The notes under the pieces: generated by a model
Databases searched by the model: none
What the model saw: the letters and a program-made list of their open reading frames with translations, nothing else
Told to the model about the DNA's origin: nothing
DNA from: Weimeria sp002480925
GTDB lineage: Bacteria; Bacillota; Clostridia; Lachnospirales; Lachnospiraceae
Assembly: GCF_052064335.1 (NCBI RefSeq)
Contig: NZ_JBQHVU010000015.1
Span: 4,160-68,159 of the forward strand
Reading direction: 5' to 3'
Length of the DNA stretch: 64,000 nt
Shown here: positions 1 to 8,079 of the stretch, in pieces
How positions within the stretch are numbered: position 1 is the stretch's first letter
Layout of the letters: each line of letters opens with the position of its first letter
Program-made: the position numbers and the translations under genes

Positions 1-722
1 TCGTATTCAAAGCCTTCATATCACCGGGACTGGCAACAGAATACCTTGCCGGAGCTGTGCTTTTAGGAGCTGCTCCGTGTACGGCGATGGTATTTGTGTG
101 GAGTACGCTTACAAAAGGAAATCCAGCTTATACGGTCGTACAGGTGGCAACAAATGACCTCATCATCCTTGTGGCATTTGTTCCGATAGTAAAATTCCTT
201 TTAGGCGTTTCCAATGTGGCTGTTCCCTATAGTACTCTGTTCGTCAGCATTTTTTTGTTCGTTGTGATTCCGCTTGTGGGCGGCATCCTCACGAGGATAA
301 CAGTCACGAAGCAAAGAGGTGCGGGTTACTTTGAGAGCACATTTGTCCACAAGTTCGACAATGCCACAACGATAGGTCTGCTGCTGACACTGGTTATTAT
401 TTTCAGCTCACAGGCAGAGGTGATTCTGTCTAATCCGCTTCATATTGTGCTGATCGCGGTTCCGCTGATCATCCAGACCTTCCTGATCTTCTTCATCGCC
501 TACGGAGCAGGAAGGCTGCTGAAGCTGCCGCACGATATAGCAGCTCCTGCCGGTCTGATCGGCGCATCGAACTTCTTTGAACTTGCGGTGGCTGTGGCGA
601 TTGCACTATTTGGTACGACAAGCCCTGCAGCGCTTGCTACTACTGTAGGCGTTCTGACGGAGGTTCCGGTCATGCTGTTGCTTGTGCGGATAGCAAATAA
701 AACGAAAGCGAGTTTTGCGTAA
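1..722 (+). CDS. acr3: ACR3-family arsenite efflux permease, 5'-truncated by the window edge
   Basis: C-terminal part of an integral membrane arsenite exporter. The reading frame is open from base 3, so the true start lies upstream of the window. The visible part has about seven hydrophobic helices. It carries the ACR3 hallmark around bases 63-95 (GAAPCTAMVFVWS), whose Cys is the arsenite-binding residue conserved in this family. A second conserved polar patch (GASNFFELAVAVAIALFG) lies near the C-terminus. The neighbours downstream (ArsP-like permease, ArsC, mini-thioredoxin) form an arsenic operon with it. The stop overlaps the next start (TAATG), indicating translational coupling. The family assignment is firm. 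Arsenite as substrate is taken from the family, not shown here. Confidence 0.93.
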   Translation, partial: VFKAFISPGLATEYLAGAVLLGAAPCTAMVFVWSTLTKGNPAYTVVQVATNDLIILVAFVPIVKFLLGVSNVAVPYSTLFVSIFLFVVIPLVGGILTRITVTKQRGAGYFESTFVHKFDNATTIGLLLTLVIIFSSQAEVILSNPLHIVLIAVPLIIQTFLIFFIAYGAGRLLKLPHDIAAPAGLIGASNFFELAVAVAIALFGTTSPAALATTVGVLTEVPVMLLLVRIANKTKASFA

Positions 723-1720
723 TGTGGACTTTTATTCAGGATCAGATCCTTGGGATGAAGTGGCTGAACACCATAATTGGAAAACTGCTGCTTACAGCCG
801 GACTTGATACGGATAGTCGGATTGGCGGCAGTATACAGTTCTTCGTTTATGACACAATTAAAATAACAGTATTGCTTTGTGTGTTGATCTTCCTGATTTC
901 CTATATCCAGAGTTTCTTCCCTCCGGAGCGCAGTCGTAAGATCATGGGAAGATTTCATGGAATAGGAGCAAATATAATAGGCGCGCTGCTTGGAACGGTT
1001 ACACCGTTCTGTTCCTGTTCATCCATTCCAATTTTCATGGGTTTTACGAGTGCAGGACTTCCGCTTGGGGTGACATTTTCATTTCTCATTTCATCGCCAA
1101 TGGTGGACTTGGGAAGTCTTGTGCTCCTTATCAGTATTTTTGGTGTGAAGATTGCCGTGGCATATGTGGTGCTGGGACTTGTCATTGCGGTTCTTGGCGG
1201 TACACTGATAGAAAAACTTCGCATGGAAGATCAGATCGCTGATTTTATCCGCAATAATAATAGCAAGGTCGATATAGAGTCACCAAATCTTACCGTAATA
1301 GACCGGCTGCTTTATTCCAGAGATCAAGTAGTATCCACTTTCAAGAAGGTATTTCCGTATATCCTTCTTGGTGTGGCTATTGGAGCAGTGATTCACAACT
1401 GGATTCCGGAGGGCTGGGTGGAGACCGTTCTCGGCGACAATAATCCATTCGGAGTGATACTCGCTACACTTGTGGGTATTCCAATGTATGCCGACATATT
1501 CGGCACGATTCCTATCGCCGAGGCCCTGTTGTCAAAAGGGGCATTGCTTGGCACGATTCTCAGCTTTATGATGGCGGTTACCACGCTCAGCCTTCCGTCC
1601 CTCATAATGCTGAAAAAGGCTATCAAGCCAAAACTCTTAGCGACATTTATAGCCATCTGCACAGTGGGTATCATCATTGTCGGATACGGCTTCAATACCA
1701 TAGCACACTTATTGGTGTAA
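722..1720 (+). CDS. ArsP/DUF318-type permease
   Basis: Predicted membrane permease of 332 residues with about eight helices in two halves joined by a charged loop (about residues 165-200). The motif TPFCSCSSIPIF has cysteines at 97 and 99, and PMVDLGSL follows. Both are typical of the permease family that includes ArsP, the trivalent organoarsenical exporter, and other metal-linked permeases. The start codon overlaps the stop of the ACR3 gene, so no separate ribosome site is needed. Its place between an arsenite pump and an arsenate reductase argues for arsenical export, but members of this family also occur in other metal or thiol contexts. The substrate is inferred. Confidence 0.85.
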   Translation: MWTFIQDQILGMKWLNTIIGKLLLTAGLDTDSRIGGSIQFFVYDTIKITVLLCVLIFLISYIQSFFPPERSRKIMGRFHGIGANIIGALLGTVTPFCSCSSIPIFMGFTSAGLPLGVTFSFLISSPMVDLGSLVLLISIFGVKIAVAYVVLGLVIAVLGGTLIEKLRMEDQIADFIRNNNSKVDIESPNLTVIDRLLYSRDQVVSTFKKVFPYILLGVAIGAVIHNWIPEGWVETVLGDNNPFGVILATLVGIPMYADIFGTIPIAEALLSKGALLGTILSFMMAVTTLSLPSLIMLKKAIKPKLLATFIAICTVGIIIVGYGFNTIAHLLV

Positions 1721-1733
1721 GGAGGAAAATTCA

Positions 1734-2132
1734 ATGCGTAAACCGAAAGTGGCATTTATCTGTGTTCATAACTCGTGTCGCAGCCAGATTGCCGAAGCAT
1801 TAGGAAAATATCTTGCGTCTGATGTATTTGAGAGCTATTCTGCCGGAACAGAAACAAAACCTCAGATCAATCAGGACGCAGTACGCCTGATGAAGCAAAT
1901 CTACGACATTGACATGGAGAAAACGCAGTACAGCAAACTTCTGTCAGATATCCCGCCCGTAGATGTGGTTGTCACGATGGGCTGCAATGTTCATTGCCCG
2001 TTTCTTCCCTGCACAGAGAGATTTGATTGGTGGCTTGAGGATCCAACAGGAGCTGGTGATGAAGCTTTTATCGAGACAATTCGGAAAATCCATACGAAAA
2101 TTGTTGAGCTTGCACAGCATCTGGCACAATAA
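1734..2132 (+). CDS. arsC: Arsenate reductase, thioredoxin-coupled low-molecular-weight phosphatase type
   Basis: Cytoplasmic enzyme of 132 residues that reduces arsenate to arsenite for export. The phosphatase-like P-loop CVHNSCRS (CX5R, starting at residue 10) lies at the N-terminus. The redox cysteines lie in the segment GCNVHCPFLPC, followed by DWWLEDPTG, which matches the DP motif with its catalytic Asp. Length is normal for the family. A good ribosome site (AAGGAGG) lies 13 bases downstream of the permease stop. The thioredoxin-dependent mechanism fits the mini-thioredoxin gene that follows. Extra cysteines around the second motif suggest a variant of the classic ArsC triad. Confidence 0.93.
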   Translation: MRKPKVAFICVHNSCRSQIAEALGKYLASDVFESYSAGTETKPQINQDAVRLMKQIYDIDMEKTQYSKLLSDIPPVDVVVTMGCNVHCPFLPCTERFDWWLEDPTGAGDEAFIETIRKIHTKIVELAQHLAQ

Positions 2133-2189
2133 TTTACGGTTACAATTAAAACAGTTTCAAAAACTTTTTCGCTAAAGGAGGATAATAAG

Positions 2190-2417
2190 ATGAATATTAA
2201 GGTTTTAGGCGGTGGCTGCAAAAGTTGTGAGGCACTTTTGAAGTCAGTAAAAGAGGCGGTAGCAAACAAGGGGATTAATGCTGAAATCGAGTACATCACC
2301 GATATGGAAAAAATCATGGGATATGGGGTGATGAGCATGCCCGCACTTATGATTGATGACAAGATTGTCTCTGCAGGAAAAATGCTGAAGGCAAAGGATG
2401 TAGAGAAACTATTGTAA
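2190..2417 (+). CDS. Small thioredoxin-fold protein (redox-active disulfide protein 2 type)
   Basis: A 75-residue mini-thioredoxin with the active site GGGCKSCE (CXXC at residues 10-13) and the cis-Pro region MSMPALMIDDKIV. It is about two thirds the length of an ordinary thioredoxin. Such proteins are common partners of ArsP-like permeases and arsenic operons in anaerobes. Here it is the last gene of the ars cluster and probably supplies electrons to ArsC or the permease, which is an inference from position. The ribosome site AAAGGAGG is well placed. No clear terminator follows; the next 100 bases hold a short palindromic repeat. Confidence 0.88.
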   Translation: MNIKVLGGGCKSCEALLKSVKEAVANKGINAEIEYITDMEKIMGYGVMSMPALMIDDKIVSAGKMLKAKDVEKLL

Positions 2418-2473
2418 ACAAAAAAGGATAAGGCTCCTCACTACTGGCAAATGCGTCGGCTGCGCCAGGTTTC

Positions 2474-2503
2474 TGAAAAAAGGGACAGGTCCATTTTTCA
2501 TCT
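2474..2503. repeat. Imperfect copy of the GTGAAAAAGGGACAG palindrome family (copy 1)
   Basis: An A-rich stem, a GGGACAGGTCC core and a T-rich stem (TTTTTCATC). It matches the sharper copy at 3196-3226 but with mismatches. It sits between the ars operon and the flavin reductase gene. Confidence 0.6.
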
Positions 2504-2567
2504 TTTTAGTTGATTTAAGTAAGTGAAGGGCGGATCTGTCCGCCTCTCACCTGAAAGGAAAAGTCTG

Positions 2568-3200
2568 ATGAAAACTATTGTACTTAACGCTAGCCCGAGA
2601 AAGAACTGGAACACGGCAAAGCTTCTAAGGTCGGCTGCCGATGGCGCAGCTAAGGCGGGGTCGGAGGTAGAATATATCAATCTATACGACCTGAATTACA
2701 CCGGATGCAGAAGCTGTATGCTCTGCAAGAGAAAGGGAGCTGAGAGCTGCCATTGCTATATCAAGGATGATCTCTCCCCTGTAATAGACAGAATTTTTGC
2801 GGCAGATACACTGTTTATCGGCACCCCGATTTTTCTGGGAAGACCCACGAGTCAGTATTTTGCACTGATGGAAAGGCTCCATTTCTGCGCTCTCTCGTAT
2901 GATGATTACAGCAATTATTTCACCGGGAAAGTAAATGTCGCGTTGTTTGTGACGATGAACGCCACAAAGGAATTCTATGACCGGCTCTATAAAGAACAAT
3001 TCGAGGCCTATGCGAATGAATTAAAACAGCTGAATGGTGAGGTATATCTGTATCCGTGCTATAATACTCTGCAGGTGGCGGATTACTCAAAGTTTTCTAT
3101 GTCAGGCTTTGATGAAGCAGATAAGAGGAGAGCCAACGAAGAACAGTTCCCTGTTGATTTATCGAGAGCCTTTGAGCTCGGGATGAAGCTGGGCAGGTGA
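2568..3200 (+). CDS. NADPH-dependent FMN reductase / flavodoxin-like NAD(P)H oxidoreductase
   Basis: Flavodoxin-fold protein of 210 residues. It begins with the FMN phosphate-binding pattern MKTIVLNASPRKNWNTAKLL and continues with the FIGTPIFLGRPTSQY segment. A cysteine-rich stretch (GCRSCMLCKRKGAESCHCY) near residue 50 is typical of the anaerobe branch of this family, where cysteines may bind a cluster or act in thiol exchange. The chosen ATG has a good AAAGGAAAA ribosome site; the frame is open 45 bases further upstream without one. The TGA stop lies inside a perfect 31-bp palindrome, so that repeat forms the 3' end of the transcript. Electron donor and acceptor are unknown. Confidence 0.85.
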   Translation: MKTIVLNASPRKNWNTAKLLRSAADGAAKAGSEVEYINLYDLNYTGCRSCMLCKRKGAESCHCYIKDDLSPVIDRIFAADTLFIGTPIFLGRPTSQYFALMERLHFCALSYDDYSNYFTGKVNVALFVTMNATKEFYDRLYKEQFEAYANELKQLNGEVYLYPCYNTLQVADYSKFSMSGFDEADKRRANEEQFPVDLSRAFELGMKLGR

Positions 3201-3226
3201 AAAAGGGGACAGTCCCCTTTTTCACC
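3196..3226. repeat. Perfect 31-bp palindrome, best copy of the family (copy 2)
   Basis: Arms GGTGAAAAAGGGGAC and GTCCCCTTTTTCACC are exact reverse complements around a single A. The flavin reductase stop codon lies inside. It could act as a bidirectional terminator-like hairpin or be a REP-like mobile repeat. Confidence 0.85.
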
Positions 3227-3237
3227 AATTGATCGTA

Positions 3238-3268
3238 TGATGAAAAAATGGACAGACCCTTTTTCATC
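3238..3268. repeat. Imperfect palindrome of the same family (copy 3)
   Basis: TGATGAAAAAATGGACAG followed by ACCCTTTTTCATC, only 12 bases after copy 2. It lies just upstream of the SPFH promoter region. Confidence 0.65.
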
Positions 3269-3314
3269 TTTTTATGCCAGACATGACATTTTCTGAAATA
3301 TCATGCTTTTTTTC

Positions 3315-3351
3315 TTGACTTTTTCTGACAATCTGATATCATAATGATATC
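3315..3351 (+). promoter_or_regulatory. Promoter with a 17-bp palindromic operator for the SPFH operon
   Basis: TTGACT (-35) and TATCAT (-10) are 16 bases apart. The -10 element lies inside GATATCATAATGATATC, a perfect palindrome with 8-bp arms at 3335-3351. A repressor bound there would block the promoter. The regulator is not identified; the Arc-like protein two genes downstream is one candidate. Confidence 0.7.
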
Positions 3352-3404
3352 AATACAATATCGATTGCGATACAGAGCCTGTCAAGGGCGGAAAGGAAAA
3401 CGCT

Positions 3405-4430
3405 ATGGAAGAGAAGGAACTGGTGAAGAAGAGTAATGGTATTCATGTTTTGCTGCTGCTTATTTTAGCTTATGCAGCGTCTGTATTCCTGTTTGTGGCA
3501 GGGATTCGGTTTGGAACAGAGGATCTTCCGCTTTTGCCTGCGATTATTCCGGCTATTCTGTGGTGGGCACTCGGATGGATACTTTTTATGGGACTAAAAA
3601 TCGTAAAGCCGCAGGAAGCACTGGTGCTCACACTCTTTGGAAAATATATAGGAACGATTAAAACAGATGGATTCTATTATGTGAATCCCTTCTGCTCATC
3701 GGTAAACCCTGCTGCGAAGACCAGGCTGGGACAGAGCGGTGATGTGAATGAGAACGCTTCGATTCATGGACTTCAGCTGTCACTTTCTTCGGCTAACAGC
3801 ACCGAGGTGATGGAGAACCGGAAGATTTCTCTTAAAGCGATGACACTTAACAATGCGAAGCAGAAGGTCAATGATGTGCTGGGCAATCCGGTGGAGATCG
3901 GTGTGGCAGTGATCTGGAGAGTAAGTGATACTGCAAAGGCGGTTTTCAACGTTGATAATTATAAGGAATATCTCTCACTACAGGTGGATGCGGCGGTGCG
4001 CGATATAGTAAAGATCTATCCGTACGATGTTGCGCCGAATATCGACACCACAGGTGACGGACTGGCGGATGACGGCAGCCTTCGCGGGTCTACGACAGTC
4101 GTGGCGGAACGGATCCGTGATCTGATTCAGAAAAAGGTGGAAAATGCCGGTCTTGTAATCGAAGAGGCTAGAATCACGTATCTGGCATACGCTCCTGAGA
4201 TTGCCGCGGTTATGTTGCAGAGACAGCAGGCTTCAGCGGTAATTGACGCGAGAAAGATGATCGTGGACGGCGCTGTCGGCATGGTTGAGATGGCACTGGA
4301 GAGGCTCAAGGATAGTGGCATGGTGGATCTCGATGAGGAAAGAAAGGCAGCTATGGTATCTAACCTTCTTGTCGTTCTGTGTGGCAGCCATGATGCGCAA
4401 CCTGTCGTAAATTCCGGCAGCCTGTACTAA
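3405..4430 (+). CDS. SPFH/band-7 (prohibitin-like) domain membrane protein
   Basis: Protein of 341 residues with two N-terminal membrane helices (about residues 10-33 and 42-65). An SPFH domain follows (from about KIVKPQEALVLTLFGKYIGT onward). The helical C-terminal part contains the run AAVMLQRQQASAVIDARKMIVDGAVGM, which resembles flotillin/prohibitin oligomerisation helices. Such proteins form membrane rings or microdomains. The start has a GGAAAGGAAAA site. It is followed by an Arc-like small protein, an arrangement I recall as recurrent in Clostridia. The promoter carries a strong palindrome, so expression is probably repressed until induced. Cellular role is not determined. Confidence 0.88.
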   Translation: MEEKELVKKSNGIHVLLLLILAYAASVFLFVAGIRFGTEDLPLLPAIIPAILWWALGWILFMGLKIVKPQEALVLTLFGKYIGTIKTDGFYYVNPFCSSVNPAAKTRLGQSGDVNENASIHGLQLSLSSANSTEVMENRKISLKAMTLNNAKQKVNDVLGNPVEIGVAVIWRVSDTAKAVFNVDNYKEYLSLQVDAAVRDIVKIYPYDVAPNIDTTGDGLADDGSLRGSTTVVAERIRDLIQKKVENAGLVIEEARITYLAYAPEIAAVMLQRQQASAVIDARKMIVDGAVGMVEMALERLKDSGMVDLDEERKAAMVSNLLVVLCGSHDAQPVVNSGSLY

Positions 4431-4451
4431 AAATCAATGGGAGAAAGCGGC

Positions 4452-4490
4452 GACTTTGCCATACCTGATATGTGCAGTATGGCAAGAGTC
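4452..4490 (+). other. Intercistronic hairpin between SPFH and Arc-like genes
   Basis: GACT-TTGCCATAC pairs with GTATGGCAA-AGTC across a 12-base loop (one bulged G). There is no T-run, so it looks more like an RNA-processing or stability hairpin than a terminator. The following gene is probably co-transcribed. Confidence 0.55.
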
Positions 4491-4525
4491 GTTGTTTGCG
4501 TTAAATACAGAAAGCAGGTGAGCAG

Positions 4526-4720
4526 ATGTCAAAGAAGCAGGTTCCGCTTCGGCTGAGTGAAAAATTATACGATGCAATTGCGGCCTGGGCTGAGGATGAT
4601 TTCCGCTCGGTAAACGGGCAGATCGAATATCTACTGACGGAATGTGTGAAGCAGAGAAAAAAGGACGGAAAGTATGTATCGGAGCACCTCGACGAGCCAC
4701 CGGAGCTTGACATCCGGTAG
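4526..4720 (+). CDS. Arc-like ribbon-helix-helix protein
   Basis: A 64-residue protein with the ribbon-helix-helix pattern PLRLSEKLYDAIAAWAEDD followed by FRSVNGQIEYLLTECVKQR, matching Arc-family DNA-binding domains that act as dimers. A GCAGGTGAGCAG site precedes the ATG. It lies 95 bases after the SPFH gene, separated by a hairpin, and is probably in the same operon. It may autoregulate through the palindrome in the operon promoter (inference). The C-terminal tail (SEHLDEPPELDIR) is acidic and unstructured. I see no toxin gene next to it, so an antitoxin role has no support here. Confidence 0.8.
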   Translation: MSKKQVPLRLSEKLYDAIAAWAEDDFRSVNGQIEYLLTECVKQRKKDGKYVSEHLDEPPELDIR

Positions 4721-4760
4721 AAGGGGAGGCTGCTCCTTTTTTGCAGTAAAAGCAGCGACC

Positions 4761-4799
4761 TGAAAAAAGATGAAAAATGGACCTGTCCCTTTTTTCACC
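4761..4799. repeat. Palindrome of the same family overlapping the glycerate kinase 3' end (copy 4)
   Basis: TGAAAAATGGACCTGTCCC followed by TTTTTTCACCT. On the minus strand the glycerate kinase stop codon lies within it, as the flavin reductase stop does in copy 2. Confidence 0.65.
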
Positions 4800-5952
4800 T
4801 GCAGTTGGAGAATGATAGAGTAAGTTTAATAAGTCGGGCCGCCTGCTCGGCTGAGGCAGCCATATTTTTCCTGGCGTTTTCGCTGTCACAGGCTTCTTCT
4901 AATGTCGAAACGCCGCGTACGATAGGGAAATATGCATCGATGCCGCATTCTATGCAGGCGCTCGCATCATCAGTGACGCTTCCGGCAAATGCGATGACAG
5001 GTTTCCCGTGTGCTTTTGCTAGTCTTGCGACACCGACCGGTACCTTGCCCATGGCGGTTTGACAGTCTAGCCGTCCTTCACCAGTGATTATCAGATCAGC
5101 GTCATTCAGGTATGATTCGAGACGGGTCTCTTCCAGAACAATCTGGATTCCGGACTCAAGCTTTGCGGGCAGAAAAGTGCGGAAGGCAAAGCCCATCCCA
5201 CCGGCAGCACCTGTTCCGGGGAACTCAGGATCAGCATCCGGATGGAGAGTTCTGGCTATCTTTGCATATCTGGCGAGCCAGCGATCCATTTTCTCTATAT
5301 CCTCTGGGCCGGCTCCCTTCTGAGGACCGAAGACGCTGCTGCATCCATTGCTTCCGCACAGCGGATTAGTGACATCACAGGCGATTCTGAAGGTGCATTC
5401 CGAAAGCTCTGGTATGACCTGATCTGTGGTAATCACAGCAAGCTTTTCAAGCCCCTCTGCGCCTCGTGGTATTTCTCTGCCATCGTCATCTAAAAGTCCG
5501 AAGCCAAGAGCCTGAAGCATGCCAGCGCCGCCGTCATTTGTCGCACTTCCTCCGATTCCTATTATAAAACGCCGGCAGCCTTTTTTAATGGCATCTGCAA
5601 TCACCTCGCCGACTCCATAGGTTGTTGCTTTGAGCGGATTTAGATCCTCGGCAGGAACTAAAGTAATGCCGGCCGCGCCGCTCATTTCAATCACCGCTGT
5701 CATGGAATCCTGAATCAAGCCATAGGCACAGTCTACCGGCTGTCCGAAAGGTCCACTGACCGTGACATGCTCCAGGTGTCCGTTCATTCCATTTGTCAGG
5801 GCTTCAACCGTCCCCTCGCCGCCGTCTGCAAGCGGACGAACTATGATCCGAGCGTCGGGAAACACTCGATGAAATCCATCGGAAAAAGCATTCCCCGCTT
5901 CAATCGAAGTCATGCTTCCCTTGAACGAATCTATGGCGGTCACAATTTTCAT
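4795..5952 (-). CDS. glxK: Glycerate kinase (type I, GlxK/GarK family)
   Basis: Phosphorylates glycerate in carbohydrate and serine-related catabolism; acts in the cytoplasm. Length (385 residues) is normal. N-terminal DSFKGSMTSIEAG, LADGGEGTVEAL, the glycine-rich GIGGSATNDGGAGMLQALG, and the DLIITGEGRLDCQTAMGKVP segment are all diagnostic of this kinase family. The initiating ATG follows an AAAGGAG site on the minus strand. It is the only gene on this strand in the first 8 kb and appears monocistronic. Its stop codon overlaps a palindromic repeat that may serve as its terminator. Whether it makes 2- or 3-phosphoglycerate cannot be told from the sequence. Confidence 0.93.
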   Translation of the reverse strand: MKIVTAIDSFKGSMTSIEAGNAFSDGFHRVFPDARIIVRPLADGGEGTVEALTNGMNGHLEHVTVSGPFGQPVDCAYGLIQDSMTAVIEMSGAAGITLVPAEDLNPLKATTYGVGEVIADAIKKGCRRFIIGIGGSATNDGGAGMLQALGFGLLDDDGREIPRGAEGLEKLAVITTDQVIPELSECTFRIACDVTNPLCGSNGCSSVFGPQKGAGPEDIEKMDRWLARYAKIARTLHPDADPEFPGTGAAGGMGFAFRTFLPAKLESGIQIVLEETRLESYLNDADLIITGEGRLDCQTAMGKVPVGVARLAKAHGKPVIAFAGSVTDDASACIECGIDAYFPIVRGVSTLEEACDSENARKNMAASAEQAARLIKLTLSFSNCR

Positions 5953-6269
5953 ATAGAACTCCTTTCCACTGGGCTGCTGCTGTTCTATTTATTATATAAA
6001 CTGATTATAGATAAAAGCAGCCGGTTATGCTATGTTATAGACATATGTTTTACAAAAAAATTTATATAACAGAGAGGAAAAATCAGAGAAAAGGCGGTGA
6101 GACCATAGAAGGTGAAAAAGGGGTCTGTCCCTTTTTTCACCTGGTTTGACTTTTGGGGTGGGAACGTATATATTCGAGATAGCGCCTGTGATGAAACCGA
6201 TAGCTTTGTGCTGATGATGGTGCTCGATGTGGCGCTAGGATAGTAATGAACATATGAGGAGAAAACAGT
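5953..6269. other. Divergent intergenic region
   Basis: Separates the minus-strand glycerate kinase from the plus-strand response regulator. It contains AT-rich promoter-like DNA near 5980-6060 and copy 5 of the palindrome at 6111-6142. The last 120 bases hold no convincing coding frame. A CATATGAGGAG site precedes the response regulator start. Confidence 0.5.
6111..6142. repeat. Palindrome of the same family (copy 5)
   Basis: GGTGAAAAAGGG and CCCTTTTTTCACC arms around a GTCTGT core. It is nearly as regular as copy 2 and lies upstream of the two-component system. Confidence 0.75.
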
Positions 6270-6953
6270 ATGAGGCTTTTGATAATAGAAGATGAGGAGC
6301 AGCTTCTAGACGCCTTAAAACGGGGGCTTATGAAATGCGGATATGCTGTCGATACTGCAGAAGACGGGATAACCGGATCAGAGATGGCCTATCAGAACGA
6401 ATATGATGTGATAATCCTCGATCTGAATCTTCCTGGGAAGGATGGAATAGAGGTGCTTAAGGATATAAGAACCAGGAGCATGACTACCAAGGTGCTGATC
6501 CTGTCCGCCAGATCCTCTGTCCCGGATAAGATAAAGGGGCTGGATCTTGGAGCTAACGACTATCTGGGAAAACCCTTTGATTTCCTGGAGCTCGAAGCAA
6601 GAATCAGAAATCTGATCCGAAGAGACTTTGTACAGCAGAGTACGGTAATTCACCTGCAGAATCTCACATTAGATACCGCCCAGAAGAGTGCAGCAGTAAA
6701 TGGACATCAGCTGGATCTTCAGCCGAAGGAATATGCGATTCTTGAATATCTGGCGTTACACAGTGGAACTGTAATCAGCGCAGAGGAGCTGATAGAACAC
6801 ATATGGGATGAAGAGGCAGATATGTTTTCGATGTCGGTAAAGGTGCATATCAGTAATCTACGCAAAAAAATATCAGCCTACTGTGACAGCAGTCTGATAG
6901 TAACAGTACGCGGCGAAGGATATATGATAGCAAAAGGAGACAGTCATGAGTAA
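6270..6953 (+). CDS. OmpR/PhoB-family response regulator
   Basis: A 227-residue two-domain regulator. The receiver domain has the acidic pocket (IEDEE), phosphoacceptor Asp51 in IILDLNLPGKDG, and the conserved Lys in LGKPFDFLEL. The C-terminal winged helix (about residues 130-225) ends in VKVHISNLRKKI and VTVRGEGYMI, typical of OmpR-family DNA-binding domains. Its stop overlaps the start of the histidine kinase by 8 bases, so the two are translationally coupled. The family binds tandem direct repeats of about 11-bp period, and one such repeat lies upstream of the nearby TlpA operon at 10304-10324. That operon is therefore its likely target. Confidence 0.93.
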   Translation: MRLLIIEDEEQLLDALKRGLMKCGYAVDTAEDGITGSEMAYQNEYDVIILDLNLPGKDGIEVLKDIRTRSMTTKVLILSARSSVPDKIKGLDLGANDYLGKPFDFLELEARIRNLIRRDFVQQSTVIHLQNLTLDTAQKSAAVNGHQLDLQPKEYAILEYLALHSGTVISAEELIEHIWDEEADMFSMSVKVHISNLRKKISAYCDSSLIVTVRGEGYMIAKGDSHE

Positions 6954-8079
6954 AATATCACTTAGAATGAGAGTGACACTGATAACGGCAGTGACACTGA
7001 TTGCAGCCTGCCTTGTGCTGGCGGCACTTATTGTATACAGCTCTAAAGTCTTGATCATAGATTTCTCTTCTAGTCCAAAATCCGAAAGTACTCAGGTAAG
7101 CTCTGAAGATGATCAGGATTCCATGGTAGAATTCGAATACACATATCCCGGACGAAAGTTTTATCGCTACGTCGACATATCCATCCTTGCTGTGCTGGCA
7201 GGGGGAGTAGTAGCTGTATATTTCGCGACGGGTTTTGCACTAAAGCCAGTAAATACTCTGTGCAGCAGGATTTCAGAGATAGATGTCACAAAAACTGGAC
7301 AGCGGATAGACGATTTTACTGCCGGAAAAGAGCTGAATGATTTAAAGACTGCGTTTAATCAGCTTCTGGAAAGAACAGACGAGGTTATTCAAAGAGAGAA
7401 GAGATTTTCAGCCGGTGCAGCCCATGAACTGAAGACACCTCTTACTATAATAAAAACAAACCTGGATGTGCTCAGGCTATCAGACAGGCCTACTGACGAA
7501 GAATACGCCCAGACGATAAGCGTGGTAGAAGATCAGACAGATCGCATGACAAAGCTTGTAAAGGATCTTTTTGCGATGACGGCTCTCGAGGGATACGAGA
7601 TATCTGATACTGTGCGACTGGATTTACTGATGGGCCAAATCGTAGATGAGTGCAAGGCACTGGCACCTGACATACACTGGCAGATTTCGCTGTCTCCCTG
7701 CACCGTTACGGCTAATGAGGTCATGATAAAGCATGCCCTCTCGAATCTCGTGCAGAATGCCATAAAGTACAATACCGCAGATGGAACAATAGCTGTATCT
7801 GTGCGAAACGAAGAAACAGCCTGCATCGTAGAAGTGGCCGACACAGGCTTAGGTATATCAGAGGAGGCGGCGCAGCATATATTCGAGCCGTTCTACAGGG
7901 AGGATAAATCCCGCAGCCGCAAGATAGGAGGCGCCGGACTGGGACTAGCTATAGCGTATGATATAATAACCGATCATGGGGGTACGATTACTTATCATCC
8001 GAACCAGACGCAGGGAAGTGTGTTTGTGGTTAAGTTGCAGAAGCATTCTTTGTCTCAGTCTTGCTGCGCTGCAGATTGA
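6946..8079 (+). CDS. Sensor histidine kinase
   Basis: A 377-residue membrane kinase. One membrane helix lies at about residues 10-32. A short extracytoplasmic segment (about 35-75) contains an acidic stretch and no recognisable sensor fold. A second helix lies at about 76-98, then a HAMP-like linker. The dimerisation/phosphoacceptor helix is FSAGAAHELKTPLT with His160. The ATPase domain has NLVQNAIKYN, DTGLGIS and GGAGLGLAI boxes. The 3' end overlaps the convergent ferredoxin gene by 50 bases. The compact sensor region is typical of kinases that sense within the membrane or through a partner. A redox or envelope signal is possible given the opposite operon. Confidence 0.93.
   Translation: MSKISLRMRVTLITAVTLIAACLVLAALIVYSSKVLIIDFSSSPKSESTQVSSEDDQDSMVEFEYTYPGRKFYRYVDISILAVLAGGVVAVYFATGFALKPVNTLCSRISEIDVTKTGQRIDDFTAGKELNDLKTAFNQLLERTDEVIQREKRFSAGAAHELKTPLTIIKTNLDVLRLSDRPTDEEYAQTISVVEDQTDRMTKLVKDLFAMTALEGYEISDTVRLDLLMGQIVDECKALAPDIHWQISLSPCTVTANEVMIKHALSNLVQNAIKYNTADGTIAVSVRNEETACIVEVADTGLGISEEAAQHIFEPFYREDKSRSRKIGGAGLGLAIAYDIITDHGGTITYHPNQTQGSVFVVKLQKHSLSQSCCAAD

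Noticed and set aside
4434..4889. Minus-strand frame overlapping the Arc-like gene
   Set aside because: It runs antisense to a well-supported ribbon-helix-helix gene and through a palindromic repeat, with no recognisable domain.
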